From Stomorhina lunata (lineage: Eukaryota; Arthropoda; Insecta; Diptera; Rhiniidae), in assembly GCA_933228675.1 (NCBI GenBank), contig OW121743.1, forward strand, positions 66,968,696 to 67,032,695: a stretch of 64,000 nucleotides of DNA, read 5' to 3'. The position numbers were made by a program, and so were the translations under genes. This document shows positions 10,490 through 21,844 of the stretch, piece after piece. The notes beneath the pieces were generated by a model. It had not been told where the DNA came from. It saw nothing but the letters and a program-made list of their open reading frames with translations, and did not search any database. How positions within the stretch are numbered: the stretch's first letter is position 1; every line of letters starts with the position of its first letter.

Positions 10490-11455
10490 AGGAATTTGGT
10501 ATTAAAAAAAATAGACCCGATAAGAAGAGATTTTTAAAAATTCGGTCGCTAAGAGGGTTATAGGAGAAAAACGGAAAAATAACTGTAACCTTATTTCTGC
10601 GGAAGAAAATACTATAGAAACATATTAATGTCTTAGGTTCAGCTACGAAAATAAGAAGACTTTTAGAAGAATGGGACGAATAGGGGATAAAAAGGCGGTA
10701 AATACGGGAAAAATGTCATTTGTTGCCTATAAGCAACATTGTCAATTTTTGGTTCTTGATATTTCAGTTTTTGTTATTTTTGCTGACTGTTTTCTTCCAA
10801 CTGCAATTATCATTTGTCAGCATTTAATTACGGAGATATGTACATTAAGGTGGACCAGAAAACAGCTTTTATTGAAATTCGATACACCTGTTAAAAATCG
10901 ATGCTCTACAACCTAAGGTGCACAGAAAAAAATGTTGTCTTCCTAGGTCAATGTCCTGAGATGGCGCACAGGACATTTATTTCTGGGACCCATAATTGGA
11001 TGTAGAAGACAAGTAAATTAGCTTTCACTAGACTCATAAAAACTAAAAATTCATGCAGTAGTTTTTAAGTTATTGCAATTGATTTGATATCTCAAATGGT
11101 TTCGTCGTACCTGCGACTTGAAATCGTAAAATTTCGTGAAAAAGTAAATTTTTGGACATTATTTAAGTAGATGCATAGTAAACTTTATTTAAGTTTTCTT
11201 TGATAAAGCTAATACAGAATTTTATTGCCTAGTCATTGAGGAATGTCTACTAGAAATATCTTTGATATTGGGTGAGCTTAACCGTTTTTTTCATTGGGGT
11301 CAAAGGTCAAAATTTAGATTTTTAGTGGCAAAAATACCAAATGTTATGAATTTAGTGGCGAATTTCGATCAAAATTACTTATATTTCTAAAACCAATATT
11401 AAAACCGGGTTTGGATCGGCTACAAAAATTAGGCAACATTTAACAAAAAAGTTAA
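10490..11455 (+). repeat. Diffuse remnants related to the 16.5-kb Helitron-like element
   Basis: GAGATTTTTAAAAATTCGGT near 10528 and the following CTAAGAGGGTTATAGG match the head of the element near 16600 (GGATTTTTGGAAATTCGGCC, CTAAGGGGG). GGGACGAATAGGGG at 10672 matches its first repeat. A further scrap at about 11385-11450 (TTGGATCGGCTACAAAAATT) matches its D subunit. The homology is patchy. The open frame at 10671-10916 falls inside it and is not a gene. Confidence 0.55.
10950..10977. promoter_or_regulatory. Small hairpin with CTCF-like core in the loop
   Basis: AATGTCCTG (10950-10958) pairs with CAGGACATT (10969-10977). The 10-nt loop contains AGATGGCGC, one base from the fly CTCF core AGGTGGCGC. 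Function is not shown. Confidence 0.4.
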
Positions 11456-11469
11456 AAAAGAAAATAGTG

Positions 11470-12757
11470 TTCTAGTTCTGTTCTAGTTCTGTTATAGTTC
11501 TGTTCTAGTTCTGTTCTAGTTCTGTTCTAGTTCTGTTCTAGTTCTGTTCTAGTTCTGTTCTAGTTCTGTTCTAGTTCTGTTCTAGTTCTGTTCTAGTTCT
11601 GTTATAGTTCTGTTCTAGTTCTGTTCTAGTTCTGTTCTAGTTCTGTTCTAGTTCTGTTCTAGTTCTGTTCTAGTTCTGTTCTAGTTCTGTTCTAGTTCTG
11701 TTCTAGTTCTGTTCTAGTTCTGTTCTAGTTCTGTTCTAGTTCTGTTCTAGTTCTGTTCTAGTTCTGTTCTAGTTCTGTTCTAGTTCTGTTCTAGTTCTGT
11801 TCTAGTTCTGTTCTAGTTCTGTTCTAGTTCTGTTCTAGTTCTGTTCTAGTTCTGTTCTAGTTCTGTTCTAGTTCTGTTCTAGTTCTGTTCTAGTTCTGTT
11901 CTAGTTCTGTTCTAGTTCTGTTCTAGTTCTGTTCTAGTTCTGTTCTAGTTCTGTTCTAGTTCTGTTCTAGTTCTGTTCTAGTTCTGTTCTAGTTCTGTTC
12001 TAGTTCTGTTCTAGTTCTGTTCTAGTTCTGTTCTAGTTCTGTTCTAGTTCTGTTCTAGTTCTGTTCTAGTTCTGTTCTAGTTATGTTCTAGTTCTGTTCT
12101 AGTTCTGTTCTAGTTCTGTTCTAGTTCTGTTCTAGTTCTGTTCTAGTTCTGTTCTAGTTCTGTTCTAGTTCTGTTCTAGTTCTGTTCTAGTTCTGTTCTA
12201 GTTCTGTTCTAGTTCTGTTCTAGTTCTGTTCTAGTTCTGTTCTAGTTCTGTTCTAGTTCTGTTCTAGTTCTGTTCTAGTTCTGTTCTAGTTCTGTTCTAG
12301 TTCTGTTCTAGTTCTGTTCTTGTTCTGTTCTAGTTCTGTTCTAGTTCTGTTCTAGTTCTGTTCTAGTTCTGTTCTAGTTCTGTTCTAGTTCTGTTCTAGT
12401 TCTGTTCTAGTTCTGTTCTAGTTCTGTTCTAGTTCTGTTCTAGTTCTGTTCTAGTTCTGTTCTAGTTCTGTTCTAGTTCTGTTCTAGTTCTGTTCTAGTT
12501 CTGTTCTAGTTCTGTTCTAGTTCTGTTCTAGTTCTGTTCTAGTTCTGTTCTAGTTCTGTTCTAGTTCTGTTCTAGTTCTGTTCTAGTTCTGTTCTAGTTC
12601 TAGTTCTATTCTAGTTCTGTTCTAGTTCTGTTCTAGTTCTGTTCTAGTTCTGTTCTAGTTCTGTTCTAGTTCTGTTCTAGTTCTGTTCTAGTTCTGTTCT
12701 AGTTCTGTTCTAGTTCTGTTCTAGTTCTGTTATAGTTCTGTTCTAGTTCTGTTCTAG
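11470..12757. repeat. 11-bp satellite, unit TTCTAGTTCTG, about 117 copies
   Basis: Nearly perfect head-to-tail repetition of TTCTAGTTCTG over 1.29 kb. I see only a handful of variants, for example TTATAG near 11492, 11603 and 12730, TTATG near 12082, TTGTT near 12319 and a short deletion near 12600. The unit is close to one DNA helical turn. Confidence 0.97.
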
Positions 12758-13720
12758 ACTGCAGAAGTGCTAGAGCGGGACATTTGCCTGGTGTCATATT
12801 CCATAAATATTTACGATATTTCTACTTTACAGTTAAGAAAATTTCTACTTCCTAACCTCAAATTTGCCCACCCTTTAACAATATTTCTCATTAAAATATC
12901 TTAACGCCTGCCTAATAGACACATTAAAGTTATTGACACCAAAAGTTGCATAAATTCTAAGTAACGACTTCGACGTTGAAAATTTTTAATAGATTTCCAA
13001 CAATTTTTTTTTTCCCCGGCTCCAAACTAATGAATACAATTGAAAATGACAAAAGAGCTATTGTTGAATAAATAGAAAAAACTGCAAAAACTTAATTGAA
13101 AAATAGCAAAGAATTTAACAGAACAAGAAGTAACTGAAAGATAAGAAACTTCTATTGGTTCTGGTTCTGCCAGATACTCTTAAATAATGGATGAACTGCA
13201 TAAATGAGTGAATGTCTAAAAAAAATGAATGAATGAATGACTGAATAAATGAAATAATGAATGACTGACTGAATGCATAAATAAAATGAATCATTTTGTT
13301 GTTACATTTAATTGAGTTTTATGTTTATTTAAATTTTGGGTCCAAAAGCCAGATGAACAAAGAACTGGAAACATAAACAAAGAAAAAACTTCCTAGAAAC
13401 CACTAAATGCCAAAGTGTAACTGGAAAATCGTGTCAATTTAATTCAAAATACTTGTCTATAAATTTCGAAACTTTAGCAACGACATGTATAAATTATATT
13501 GCCATTTATTCGGAAAGATATAAACTGCTGTTTTTTTGTTGCATTCAACTTAAAATAAATAAAATTAATTGTCTGGCATGTTTAATATTTATTAGATAAA
13601 CTAATGTTTATTAATGGTTTTTAAATAGTTTGCGAAATTTCAAATTTTTAAAAAGCTATTAAATTTCATAATTTTATTGCAAAAGTCTAAAAAAGATGGA
13701 GCATCTTTAGCTATTCTTTA
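12758..13720. other. Non-coding spacer with a TGAA-type microsatellite
   Basis: An imperfect TGAA/GACT microsatellite lies at about 13202-13290. The rest is AT-rich sequence without a recognisable gene. Confidence 0.5.
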
Positions 13721-14958
13721 ATTATACCCTTCACCACCATAGGTGGAAAGGGTATTATAAGTTTGTGCTGATGTATGTAACGCATAGATATATTTGTCTT
13801 AGACCAACCTTTTAGTATACCAATTGGTTTAGAATCCGTCCGTCTGGCTGGCTGGACCCCCATGTAAACCTTGTAATCAAACTACAGGTCGCAATTCTAA
13901 AGATAATTTGACGAAATTTGGTACAGATAATGTTTTTGATAATGGGACCATGGCTATTGAAATTGGTCAAAATCGGTGGCATAAATATTGAGGAATCAGA
14001 AACTCTAGATGTTCTAGGCATGAAAATTCAGTTTGATGTCCGTTGGACTAATCACGTTTTTCAAGTGTCGAAAGAAGCATTCAAGTGTCTCGGCTTTCTA
14101 AAGCGGTGTAAGACATACTTCACTCCAACTGATCTCCTTAACATCTATACCACTTATATCCGACCGAAAATGGAATACAACTCTCATGTATGGGCCGGTG
14201 CTTCAAAGTCTATTTTGGAGCTTCTCGACCGTGTACAAGAGAGAGCGAAGGTGCTTATCGGTGACAGTAGGGTAGCCAAATCTATTGCCTCATTAGAGCA
14301 TCGTCGTAATGTGGGTTGCGTTTCACTGTTCTATCGCTACTACAATGGCATGTGCTCAAACGAAATTAGGGATCTTGTTCCAGAAACCCGTACATTTCTT
14401 TGTAGCACACGTAACTCAACAATTGCTCATCCCTTTGTAGTCGATTTTCCAGTGAATCGCACGACGCACTATAGAGAAAACTCGTTTTTTAGCCGCACAG
14501 CACGAATGTGGAATAAACTTCCTGCATCAGTCTTCCCCTCTAATTATGATATCCAAAGGTTCAAATCGAATATCCACAAACACTACTCCCTCTATCCTCC
14601 TTCCGGAGTAGGGGTCATCCCCTGAGTGTTGGTCCAATAATAAAAAAAAAAAAAAAAACGCTCGTAAATCTAAAAATATTGAAAATTTTAAGTTTATTTT
14701 TTGCATACATAATTTTTGTAACAACTGTAATCAATTTGCCAAATTTCGAGATAATCGGTCCACATTTGACCCTAGCTCTCATATAAGTCCAAATGACGGA
14801 AACAGGTTAAATATATACGTTTTGAGAAAATGTTTGTATGATGGCAAAATTTAGCAAATAAATATTTGTCTTTATACAGGAAAAATAACACCTTTGACCT
14901 TAGTGGTGAAGGGTATCGTATGGTCGGGCTTGACCGACTATAGCGCTTTCTTACTTGT
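13721..14958 (-). mobile_element. El-A copy 2, interrupted by a LINE
   Basis: Reverse-orientation El-A: the hairpin end (TACCCTTCACCACCATAGG) is at 13721 and the end CTTTCTTACTTGT at 14958. It reads through the site where copy 1 carries the TIR element, giving its empty site near 13755. The middle of El-A, about 210 bp corresponding to 2924-3135 of copy 1, is absent and replaced by the LINE remnant at 13976-14658. Confidence 0.85.
13976..14658 (+). pseudogene. 5'-truncated LINE: reverse transcriptase C-terminus and poly(A) tail
   Basis: An uninterrupted frame from about 13976 to the TGA at 14623-14625 encodes roughly 215 residues of the end of a non-LTR retrotransposon ORF2, which copies the element RNA into the genome. 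Recognisable blocks are LLNIYTTYIRPKMEYNSHVW, ELLDRVQERAKVLIGD, SLEHRRNVGCVSLFYRYYNG, and FFSRTARMWNKLPASVFPS near the C-terminus, typical of jockey-like elements. The palm with its catalytic aspartates is missing. A short 3' UTR and a run of 17 A (14642-14658) follow. The upstream ATG at 13918 is in El-A sequence and is not the element's start. The intact frame indicates a fairly recent insertion; it is a dead-on-arrival copy, related to the fragment at 6327-6600. Confidence 0.9.
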
Positions 14959-15146
14959 TTTAAATTAAGTTTAAATGGTAATTATTCCAACAGAACTGGA
15001 ACATAACCTTAAATGACACTAGTTCACAAAGTTCCACTTTTTAGGTTGAACTTTATATTACTATATTTTTTTATTTGTTGTGGTCTTTTGATTATAAAAA
15101 AATTCGAAATTAAATTTTATTTAAATTGGTTCGGATTTAAAATTTG

Positions 15147-15735
15147 TATACCATTCACCACCATGGGGGATTTGTGCTGATGTATGTAACGCATAGAAAT
15201 ATTTGTCTTAGACCTTTTAGTATACCAATATTCTTAGAATCACTTTCTGAGTCGATTTAGCGATGTCAGTCCGTCTGGCTGGCTGGCTGGACCCCCATGT
15301 AAACCATGTAATCAAAGATAATTTTTGATAGTGGTACCATGGCTATTGAAATTGGTCAAAATCGGTCCATTATTTATGATACCTTCCATAGGTCCCACTT
15401 CCCGGAATTGATATATTGGCCACAAATATCAATATTTTTTCATGAAATTTAATTACAGATACTGCTTATTTAAGCTAAAATCACTGTACCAATTTTTGTA
15501 ATAATTGTTATAAATTTGCCAAATTTCAAAATAATCGGCCCACATTTGACCCTAGCTCTCATATAAGTCCAAATGACGGAAACAGCTTAAATATATAAGT
15601 TTTGAAGAAATATTTGCATTATGGCAAAATTTTGCAAAAAATTTGTCTTTATACAGGAAAAAGAACACCTTTGACGGTAGTGGTGAAGGGTATCGTATGG
15701 TCGGTCTTGACCGACTATAGCACTTTCTTACTTGT
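15147..15735 (-). mobile_element. El-A copy 3, shortened
   Basis: Same orientation as copy 2, with the hairpin end partly lost (TACCATTCACCACCATGG) and the CTTTCTTACTTGT end intact. It keeps the central CCATGGCTATTGAAATTGG and ATCGGCCCACATTTGACC segments but lacks several internal stretches found in copy 1. Confidence 0.85.
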
Positions 15736-15746
15736 TTTTTTTATAA

Positions 15747-16230
15747 AATTTTTCAATTTTGAAAAAGCTGATCCACTCATTTTATCATATCTTTCGATAG
15801 GGTTGTTCGATTTTCTTAAAAGTCACAGAATAAAATAGCGAATAGAATTATTCTTAAACTTTTATTTTTGAAAAGGCTGATCCATTAATTTTATTATATC
15901 TTTTGGAAGGGTTGTTCGATTTTCTTGAAAGTCACATAATAAGACAGCGAATAGAATTATCATTAAGTCGTTTAAAACAATTTTCTTATATATCTAACAG
16001 ATGTGGAGTTATTTGCACTTCAAAGTAACAAAAATTTTTTTTACAAAATTTTATTTTTGAAAAGGTTGATTCATCAATTTTATCATATCTTTGGAACGGT
16101 TTGTTCAATTTTCTTCAACGTCATATACCTGAACAGTAAATAAAATTATCTTTAAGCATCACAAATATTTTTTTTGTATGTTCAACTGATTCTGAGTTAT
16201 TTTTACATTAATGTAAAAAATATTTTTTTT
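15747..16230. repeat. About 180-bp tandem repeat, 2 full units plus a partial one
   Basis: TTTGAAAAGGCTGATCCA, then ATATCTTTTGGAAGGG, then TTGTTCGATTTTCTTGAAAG, then TAGAATTATC recur starting near 15757, 15869 and 16056. The first copy is about 110 bp; the other two extend with a block ending in GAGTTATTT. Divergence is moderate. Confidence 0.7.
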
Positions 16231-16452
16231 TTGAGAAAAATTTAAATTTTTATATTTTTCAAAAAATTAATTAAAAATTGAAGATGACAAAATCTAAAAA
16301 TCTTAAAACTATTAATATTTGAAATTAAATTATTTTCTAAAAATCCATGAAAATATGTTGATTTTATTAACAATAAAGTGAAAATACCCAATATTCACTT
16401 TATCCTTCATAAAATCATATTAATGAATCTTATATTCTTAAACGAGCAATAA

Positions 16453-19400
16453 TCTATATATATAAAACTCTAACGTGACTGACTGACTGACTGACTGATT
16501 GACTGACTCATCATCGCACAGCCCAAACGGCTAAAGCTAGAGAGCTGAAATTTTGACAGCGGGTACCTTTTTCAAAATATAGATCCACTAAGACGGGATT
16601 TTTGGAAATTCGGCCTCTAAGGGGGTAAAAAGGGGTAAAAAAGGGAAAAATTAGTAATGCTGTATCTCCGGAAGTAAACGTCATAGGCCCGAAATTGAAA
16701 TTGCGTTGGGATCAGCTGCAAAAATAAGTAGACACGTGTTTGGTACTTTTTAGCAGATGGGACAAATAGGGGGTAAAAAGGGTAAAAATGAAATGTTGGT
16801 ACTTTTTTAAACCCATGTGTATCTTTTGAACCAATCAACAGAGTAACAAAATTCAAAACGGAGCCGGTAAACAAGAAAAAAATATTAGATACGTGTTTGG
16901 TACTTTCTTGATTCAGGGTTCAAAAAGGGGGAAAAGCGGGGAAAAAATTTAGGGTAGGTCCATTTTTCTTTTTCTTTGTATTTGACTTGAACCAATAAAG
17001 CTACCAATAAAATTTATAAGGAGGTCGATTGCCCAGTACAAAATATTAAATACGTGTTTGGTACTTTTTTCAATTAAAAGGGTAAAAAAGGGAAAAATCG
17101 GTAACATTATATCTCCTTAACCAACAGCGATAGAAGCAAAAATTAAATTGGCTTGAGATTAGCACTAAAAATTAAGGGACACGTGTTCGGTACTTTTTTG
17201 AAAATCGGCCGCCTAGCGGGCAAAACAGGTTAGAAAAGGGAGAAATTAGTAACATCATATCTCCGAAACCAACATAGACAGAAACAAAGTTGAAATTGGA
17301 TTTGAATCGCCTAGAAAAATAAGGGGACACGTGCTTGGTACTTTTTTGAAAATCCCACTAATAAGGATAAAAAAGGGTAAAAACTATATTTTGGTACTTT
17401 TTTTAACCCATATGTATCTTTTGAACTAATAAACATAGAAACACATTTTATATCGCAATCGATAGATATTAAAAAAAAACTAAATATGTATTTGGTACTT
17501 TTACGATTAATGGGGTACAAAAGGGTAAAAAAAGGGAAAATATTCAAGGATAGGTTTTTTGGTTTTTAGCCATGGATATCTTTAAGGCTAATGAAGCCAG
17601 AAGTATAATTTATTGACTAGTCGATGGACATTGAAAAAAATAAACTACGAGTTTGGTACTTTTTTTTAATTTTGGGGGTAAAAATCTGTAAAGTATATCT
17701 TCTAAACCAAAACTGATAGAAACAGAAACTAAATTGGTCTGAGATCGGCACTTAAAACCAAGGGACAAGTGTTCGGTACTTTTATGAAATTCAACCTCCT
17801 AAAAGGTAAAACAGGGTAGAAAAGGGAGAAATCAGTAACATCATATCTCCGAAACCAATACAGATAGAAACAAAGTTGAAATTGGATTTAAATCGGCTAG
17901 AAAAATAAGGGGACACGTGTTTAGTACTTTTTTGAAAATGGCACCAATAAGGATACAAAAGGGTAAAAACTATATTTTGGTACTTTTTTCAACTAATATG
18001 TATCTTTTGAACTAATAAACATAGAAACATAATTTATATCGCAATAGATAGATATTAAAAAACAATTAAATACGTATTTGGTACTTTTGCGATTAATGGG
18101 GTACAAAAGGGTAAAAAAGGGAAAATATTTAAGGGTAGGTTTTTTGTTTTTAGCTATGGATATCTTTTAGGCTAATGAAGCCAGAAGAATAATTTATTGA
18201 CTGGTCGATTGACAAAGAAAAAATAAAATACATTTTTGGTACTTTTTTTAATTTTGGGGGTAAAAATATATCTTCTAAATCAAAAGTGATAGAAACAAAA
18301 ACTAAATTAGTCTGAGATCAGCACTAAAAATTAAGGGACACGTGTTCGGTACTTTTTTGAAATTCGACCTTTTAAAGGGTAAAACAGGGTAGAAAAGGGA
18401 GAAATTAGTAACATCATATCTCCGAAACTAACACCGATGCAAACGAAGTTTAAATTGGATTTGAATCGGATAAAAAAATAAATGGCCACGTATTTAGTAC
18501 TATTTCAAAAATGGTACTATATTTTGGTACTTTTTTAACCCATATATATATCTTTTGAACTAATAAACATAGAAACATAATTTATATTGCAACTGATAGG
18601 CAATAAAAAACTATTAAACACGTATTTGGTACTTTTGCGATTAATGTGGGACGAAAGGGTAAAAAAAGGGAAAATATTCAAGAGTAGGTTTTTTGCTTTT
18701 TAGCTAAGAATATCTTTTCAGCTAATGAAGCCAGAAGCATAATTTATTGGCTGGTAAATTGACACTGAAAAAAGTAAAATAAGTGTCTGGTACTTTTTTA
18801 ATTTTGGGGGTAAAAATATATCTTCTTAGCCAAAAGTGATAGAAACAACAACTAAATCGGTCTAAAATCGGCACTTTAAATTACGGGACATGTATTCGGT
18901 ACTTTTTTCTTTAATTCGGCCGTTTTATGGTTAAAACAGGGAAAAAAATGGAAAATATTAGTAACGTCATATCTCCGAAATTCAAAACGATAGGAATAGA
19001 GTTGAAATTTGCTTCGGATGGGCTGAAAAAAAAACGAGAAACGTATTTGGTACTTTTTTGAATATGGTACTAATAAGGGTAAAAAAGGGCAAAAACTATA
19101 TTTTGGTACTTTTTTTGAACCCATACGTATCTTTTGAAATAACAAACATAGAGAAACAGTAAACGTCACAATTGATAAGTAACAAAGAATTATTAGACAC
19201 GTATTTGGTACTTTTACGATAATTGAGGTAAAAAAGATAAAAACTGGGAAATATTCAAGGGTAGGTTTTTAACTAATGAAGCCAGAACTATAATTTACAG
19301 ACGGGTGGATTCATATTGAAAAAGTAAATTGAAAAAGAAAATGGATAAATTAGTAACATCATATCTCCGAAATTTACATTGTTAGAAACAAAGTTGAAAT

Positions 19401-21154
19401 TGGATTTGGATCATCTTGCAAAAAAAGGGGACACGAGTTTGGTACTTTTTTGGAAATGGAACTAATAAGAGAGAAAAAGGAAAAAAACTATATTTTGGTA
19501 CTTTATTAACCCTATAAGTATCTCTTGAACTAATAAACATAAATACTCTATTTACATCACAATTGATAAGGACTAACAAAAATTAAGATGGTGCTTCGCG
19601 CTTTTACGATAAATGAGGCACAAAAGAGTAAAAACTATGAATATCATTTAAACAAATAAAGCCAGAAGTATAATTTACAGACAGGTCTATTCACATTGCA
19701 GAAGTATAAGACACGCGATTGATTCCTTTTTTTAATTTTTGGAGTAAAAAGGGGGAAAATCGGTAACGTAATATCTCATAAATCAAAAGTGATAGAAACA
19801 AAGATTAAATTGGTCTATGATCAGCATTAAAAATTAAAGGACACGGGTTCGGTATTTTTTTTTTTTAATTTGGCCGCTTATGGTTAAAACAGGCTAGAAA
19901 ATGAATAAATCATATAATCGGCTAGAAAATGAAAGGGACATGTGTTCTGTACTTTTTTTGAAAATGGCACTAACAAGGGCAAAAAGGGTAAAAACTATAT
20001 TTGTGTACTTTTTTTTAATCCATGCGTATCTTTTGAACTTATAAACATAAAGACTCAATTTATGCCACAATCAATAAGTATTAACAAAATATTAAACATG
20101 TGCTTGGTACTTTTACGATAAATGGGGTTCCAAAATGTGAAAACGGGAAAATATTCATTTAAGCTAATGAAGTCAGAAGTATAAATTAGAGATGTGTCAA
20201 TCAAAGGTAAAAAAGGGAAAAATCGATGACATTATATCTTCTTAACCTAATGGATGGAAACAAACACTAAAATGGTCTAAGATCAGCCCTAAAAATTAAG
20301 GGACTTTTCAGTACTTTTTGCAAATTAAACAGTTTTGGGGTTAAAATAGGGTAGAAAATGAAAACATTAGTAAAGTTATATCTCTGATACTAATATCGAC
20401 AGAAAAAAAATTTAAATTGGATTTAGATCGAATAGAAAAATAAAAAGTCATGTTTTTAGTAGGTACTTTTCGTAAATGAGCTAAAAATAGGGAATAAAAA
20501 GGATAAAAACTAAATTTTGGTACTTTTTTGACCCATATATAATTTTTGAATCAATTATTATAGAAACAAAATTTATACCGCAATCGAAAATAACAAAAAC
20601 GGTCAATCGAAAATAACAAAACGGGTCAAAAATTTAAAGATAGGTTTTTTCCTTTTAAACTGTGCATGTTGTTTAAATCAATAAAATTATAAATAAATCA
20701 ATGATTTATGGACTGTTCTATTGACATTGAAGAAATATGTGACAGGTGTTTGGTATTTTTTTCAATTAACAAAAATGGAGTTAAGATCAGCAATAAAAAT
20801 ATTAGGACATGTATCCGGATTTTTTTTTAATTTGGCTGATCAGGGGTAAACAACGGGTAAAAAAAAGGAAACTTTTGTAAAATATTCAAAATCAAAAGCG
20901 ACAAGAACAAGATTTAAATTGGGTTAGCAATCAAAATTGGGTCAGCTACAAAAATAAGGGAGCCGTGTGTAGTTCTTTTTTGAAAATGTAGAGGGTAGGT
21001 ACTTATTTTGTCCTATATGTATCTTAAGAACCAATAAGTATTTAATTTAATTTATATCGGAATTGATAAATAAGTGAAAAAGTTATTTTGGTAAATTTTG
21101 TAACTTTGTCAATTCAAATGGTGCCGCTAACGAAGTAGCGGGTTATAAAGCTAG
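16453..21154 (+). mobile_element. Helitron-like non-autonomous element, 4.7 kb, with canonical ends
   Basis: The 5' end is TCTATATATATAAAA, preceded by A. The 3' end has a 6-bp hairpin (CCGCTA 21124-21129, TAGCGG 21136-21141), nine bases, then CTAG at 21151-21154, followed by T. Start TC, end CTRR with an upstream hairpin, and insertion between A and T are the diagnostic traits of Helitrons, rolling-circle transposons. The stem is short for the class. After a GACT microsatellite (16477-16508) comes a head (CCCAAACGGCTAAAGCTAGA). The remainder is a higher-order tandem repeat. No RepHel protein is encoded, so any mobility would need a helper. Minus-strand open frames at 16617, 17311, 18876 and 19382 are artefacts of the repeat. 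Confidence 0.72.
16730..20110. repeat. Higher-order repeat: about 580-bp unit of four diverged 110-160-bp subunits
   Basis: Each subunit opens with ACGTGTTTGGTACTTTTTT or a close variant, followed by GGGTAAAAAGGG-type sequence and a GATAGAAACAAA-type segment. Four subunit types alternate in order: one with ACTATATTTTGGTAC, one with GGGGTACAAAAGGGTAAAAA and GCTAATGAAGCCAGAAG, one with AATTTTGGGGGTAAAAA, and one with ACATCATATCTCCGAAACC. The type-A opening recurs at about 16734, 17328, 17914, 18485 and 19038, spacing 594, 586, 571 and 553. Later units (19430, 19936) have lost subunits and decay toward 20.9 kb. Confidence 0.8.
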
Positions 21155-21155
21155 T

Positions 21156-21156
<1 letters not shown>

Positions 21157-21205
<49 letters not shown>
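21157..21205. repeat. AT dinucleotide microsatellite
   Basis: Uninterrupted alternating TA run of about 48 bp directly after the Helitron-like 3' end, separating it from the next related segment. Confidence 0.95.
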
Positions 21206-21210
<5 letters not shown>

Positions 21211-21835
21211 GCTATCTCGAAAACGGCTCTAACGATTTTGATAAAATTTGGACAGTGGGTAGCTTTTTTGATGTATAGGTCGAAGAAGAAGGGACTTTTG
21301 GAACTTTTGCCTCTAAGAGGGTAAAAACGGGTAAAAAGGGGAAAAAATCGAAAACGCTATATCTCCTAAAGTAATAGGTATAGAAACAAAATTAAAATTA
21401 CGTTTTAAACAGCTATGAAAATAAGCGGACGGGTGTTTGGCACTTTTTTGAAACTATGTCCGATAGGGGGTAAAAAAGGGTGAAAATAGTTTTTTTGGCA
21501 CCTTTTTAACCCACTCTTATATTTTAAACTAAAGAATATAGAAAGAAACTTGGTACTGCAATCAATAGATGTAAAAGAAACATGAAACACGTATTTGGTA
21601 CTTTTTTGATTTTGGAGCCAAAATGGGTAAAAAAGGGATAAAATGATAACTTAACATCTCCAAAGTAATATCAATAGGAACATTATACATTATGTTAAAA
21701 GCGTTTTAAAAAAATGTACCGAATTCAATTGGCACCAAAAAAGTACCAAATATACATATGGAACTTTTAGAAATTAGGGAATAAAAAGGGGGAAAAATTA
21801 GTATTATTTTAAACAAATGAATGTTTGTCTGTATG
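21206..21835 (+). mobile_element. Second Helitron-related head with about three subunits
   Basis: GGCTATCTCGAAAACGGCTC, then TTTGGACAGTGGGTAGC, CCTCTAAGAGGGTAAAAACG and ATATCTCCTAAAG parallel the head and first subunits at 16500-16670. GTGTTTGGCACTTTTTTG (21434) and ACGTATTTGGTACTTTTTTG (21589) mark subunits. I found no 5' TC or 3' CTAG end for this copy. Confidence 0.65.
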
Positions 21836-21844
21836 TATGTTCTT

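Noticed and set aside
11470..12757. Heat-shock-element cluster based on repeated TTC
   Set aside because: Heat-shock elements need alternating GAA and TTC; here only TTC in one direction recurs, at spacings of 6 and 5.
13918..14625. A complete 235-residue gene
   Set aside because: The first 20 or so codons are El-A sequence; the rest is a truncated LINE C-terminus without catalytic residues.
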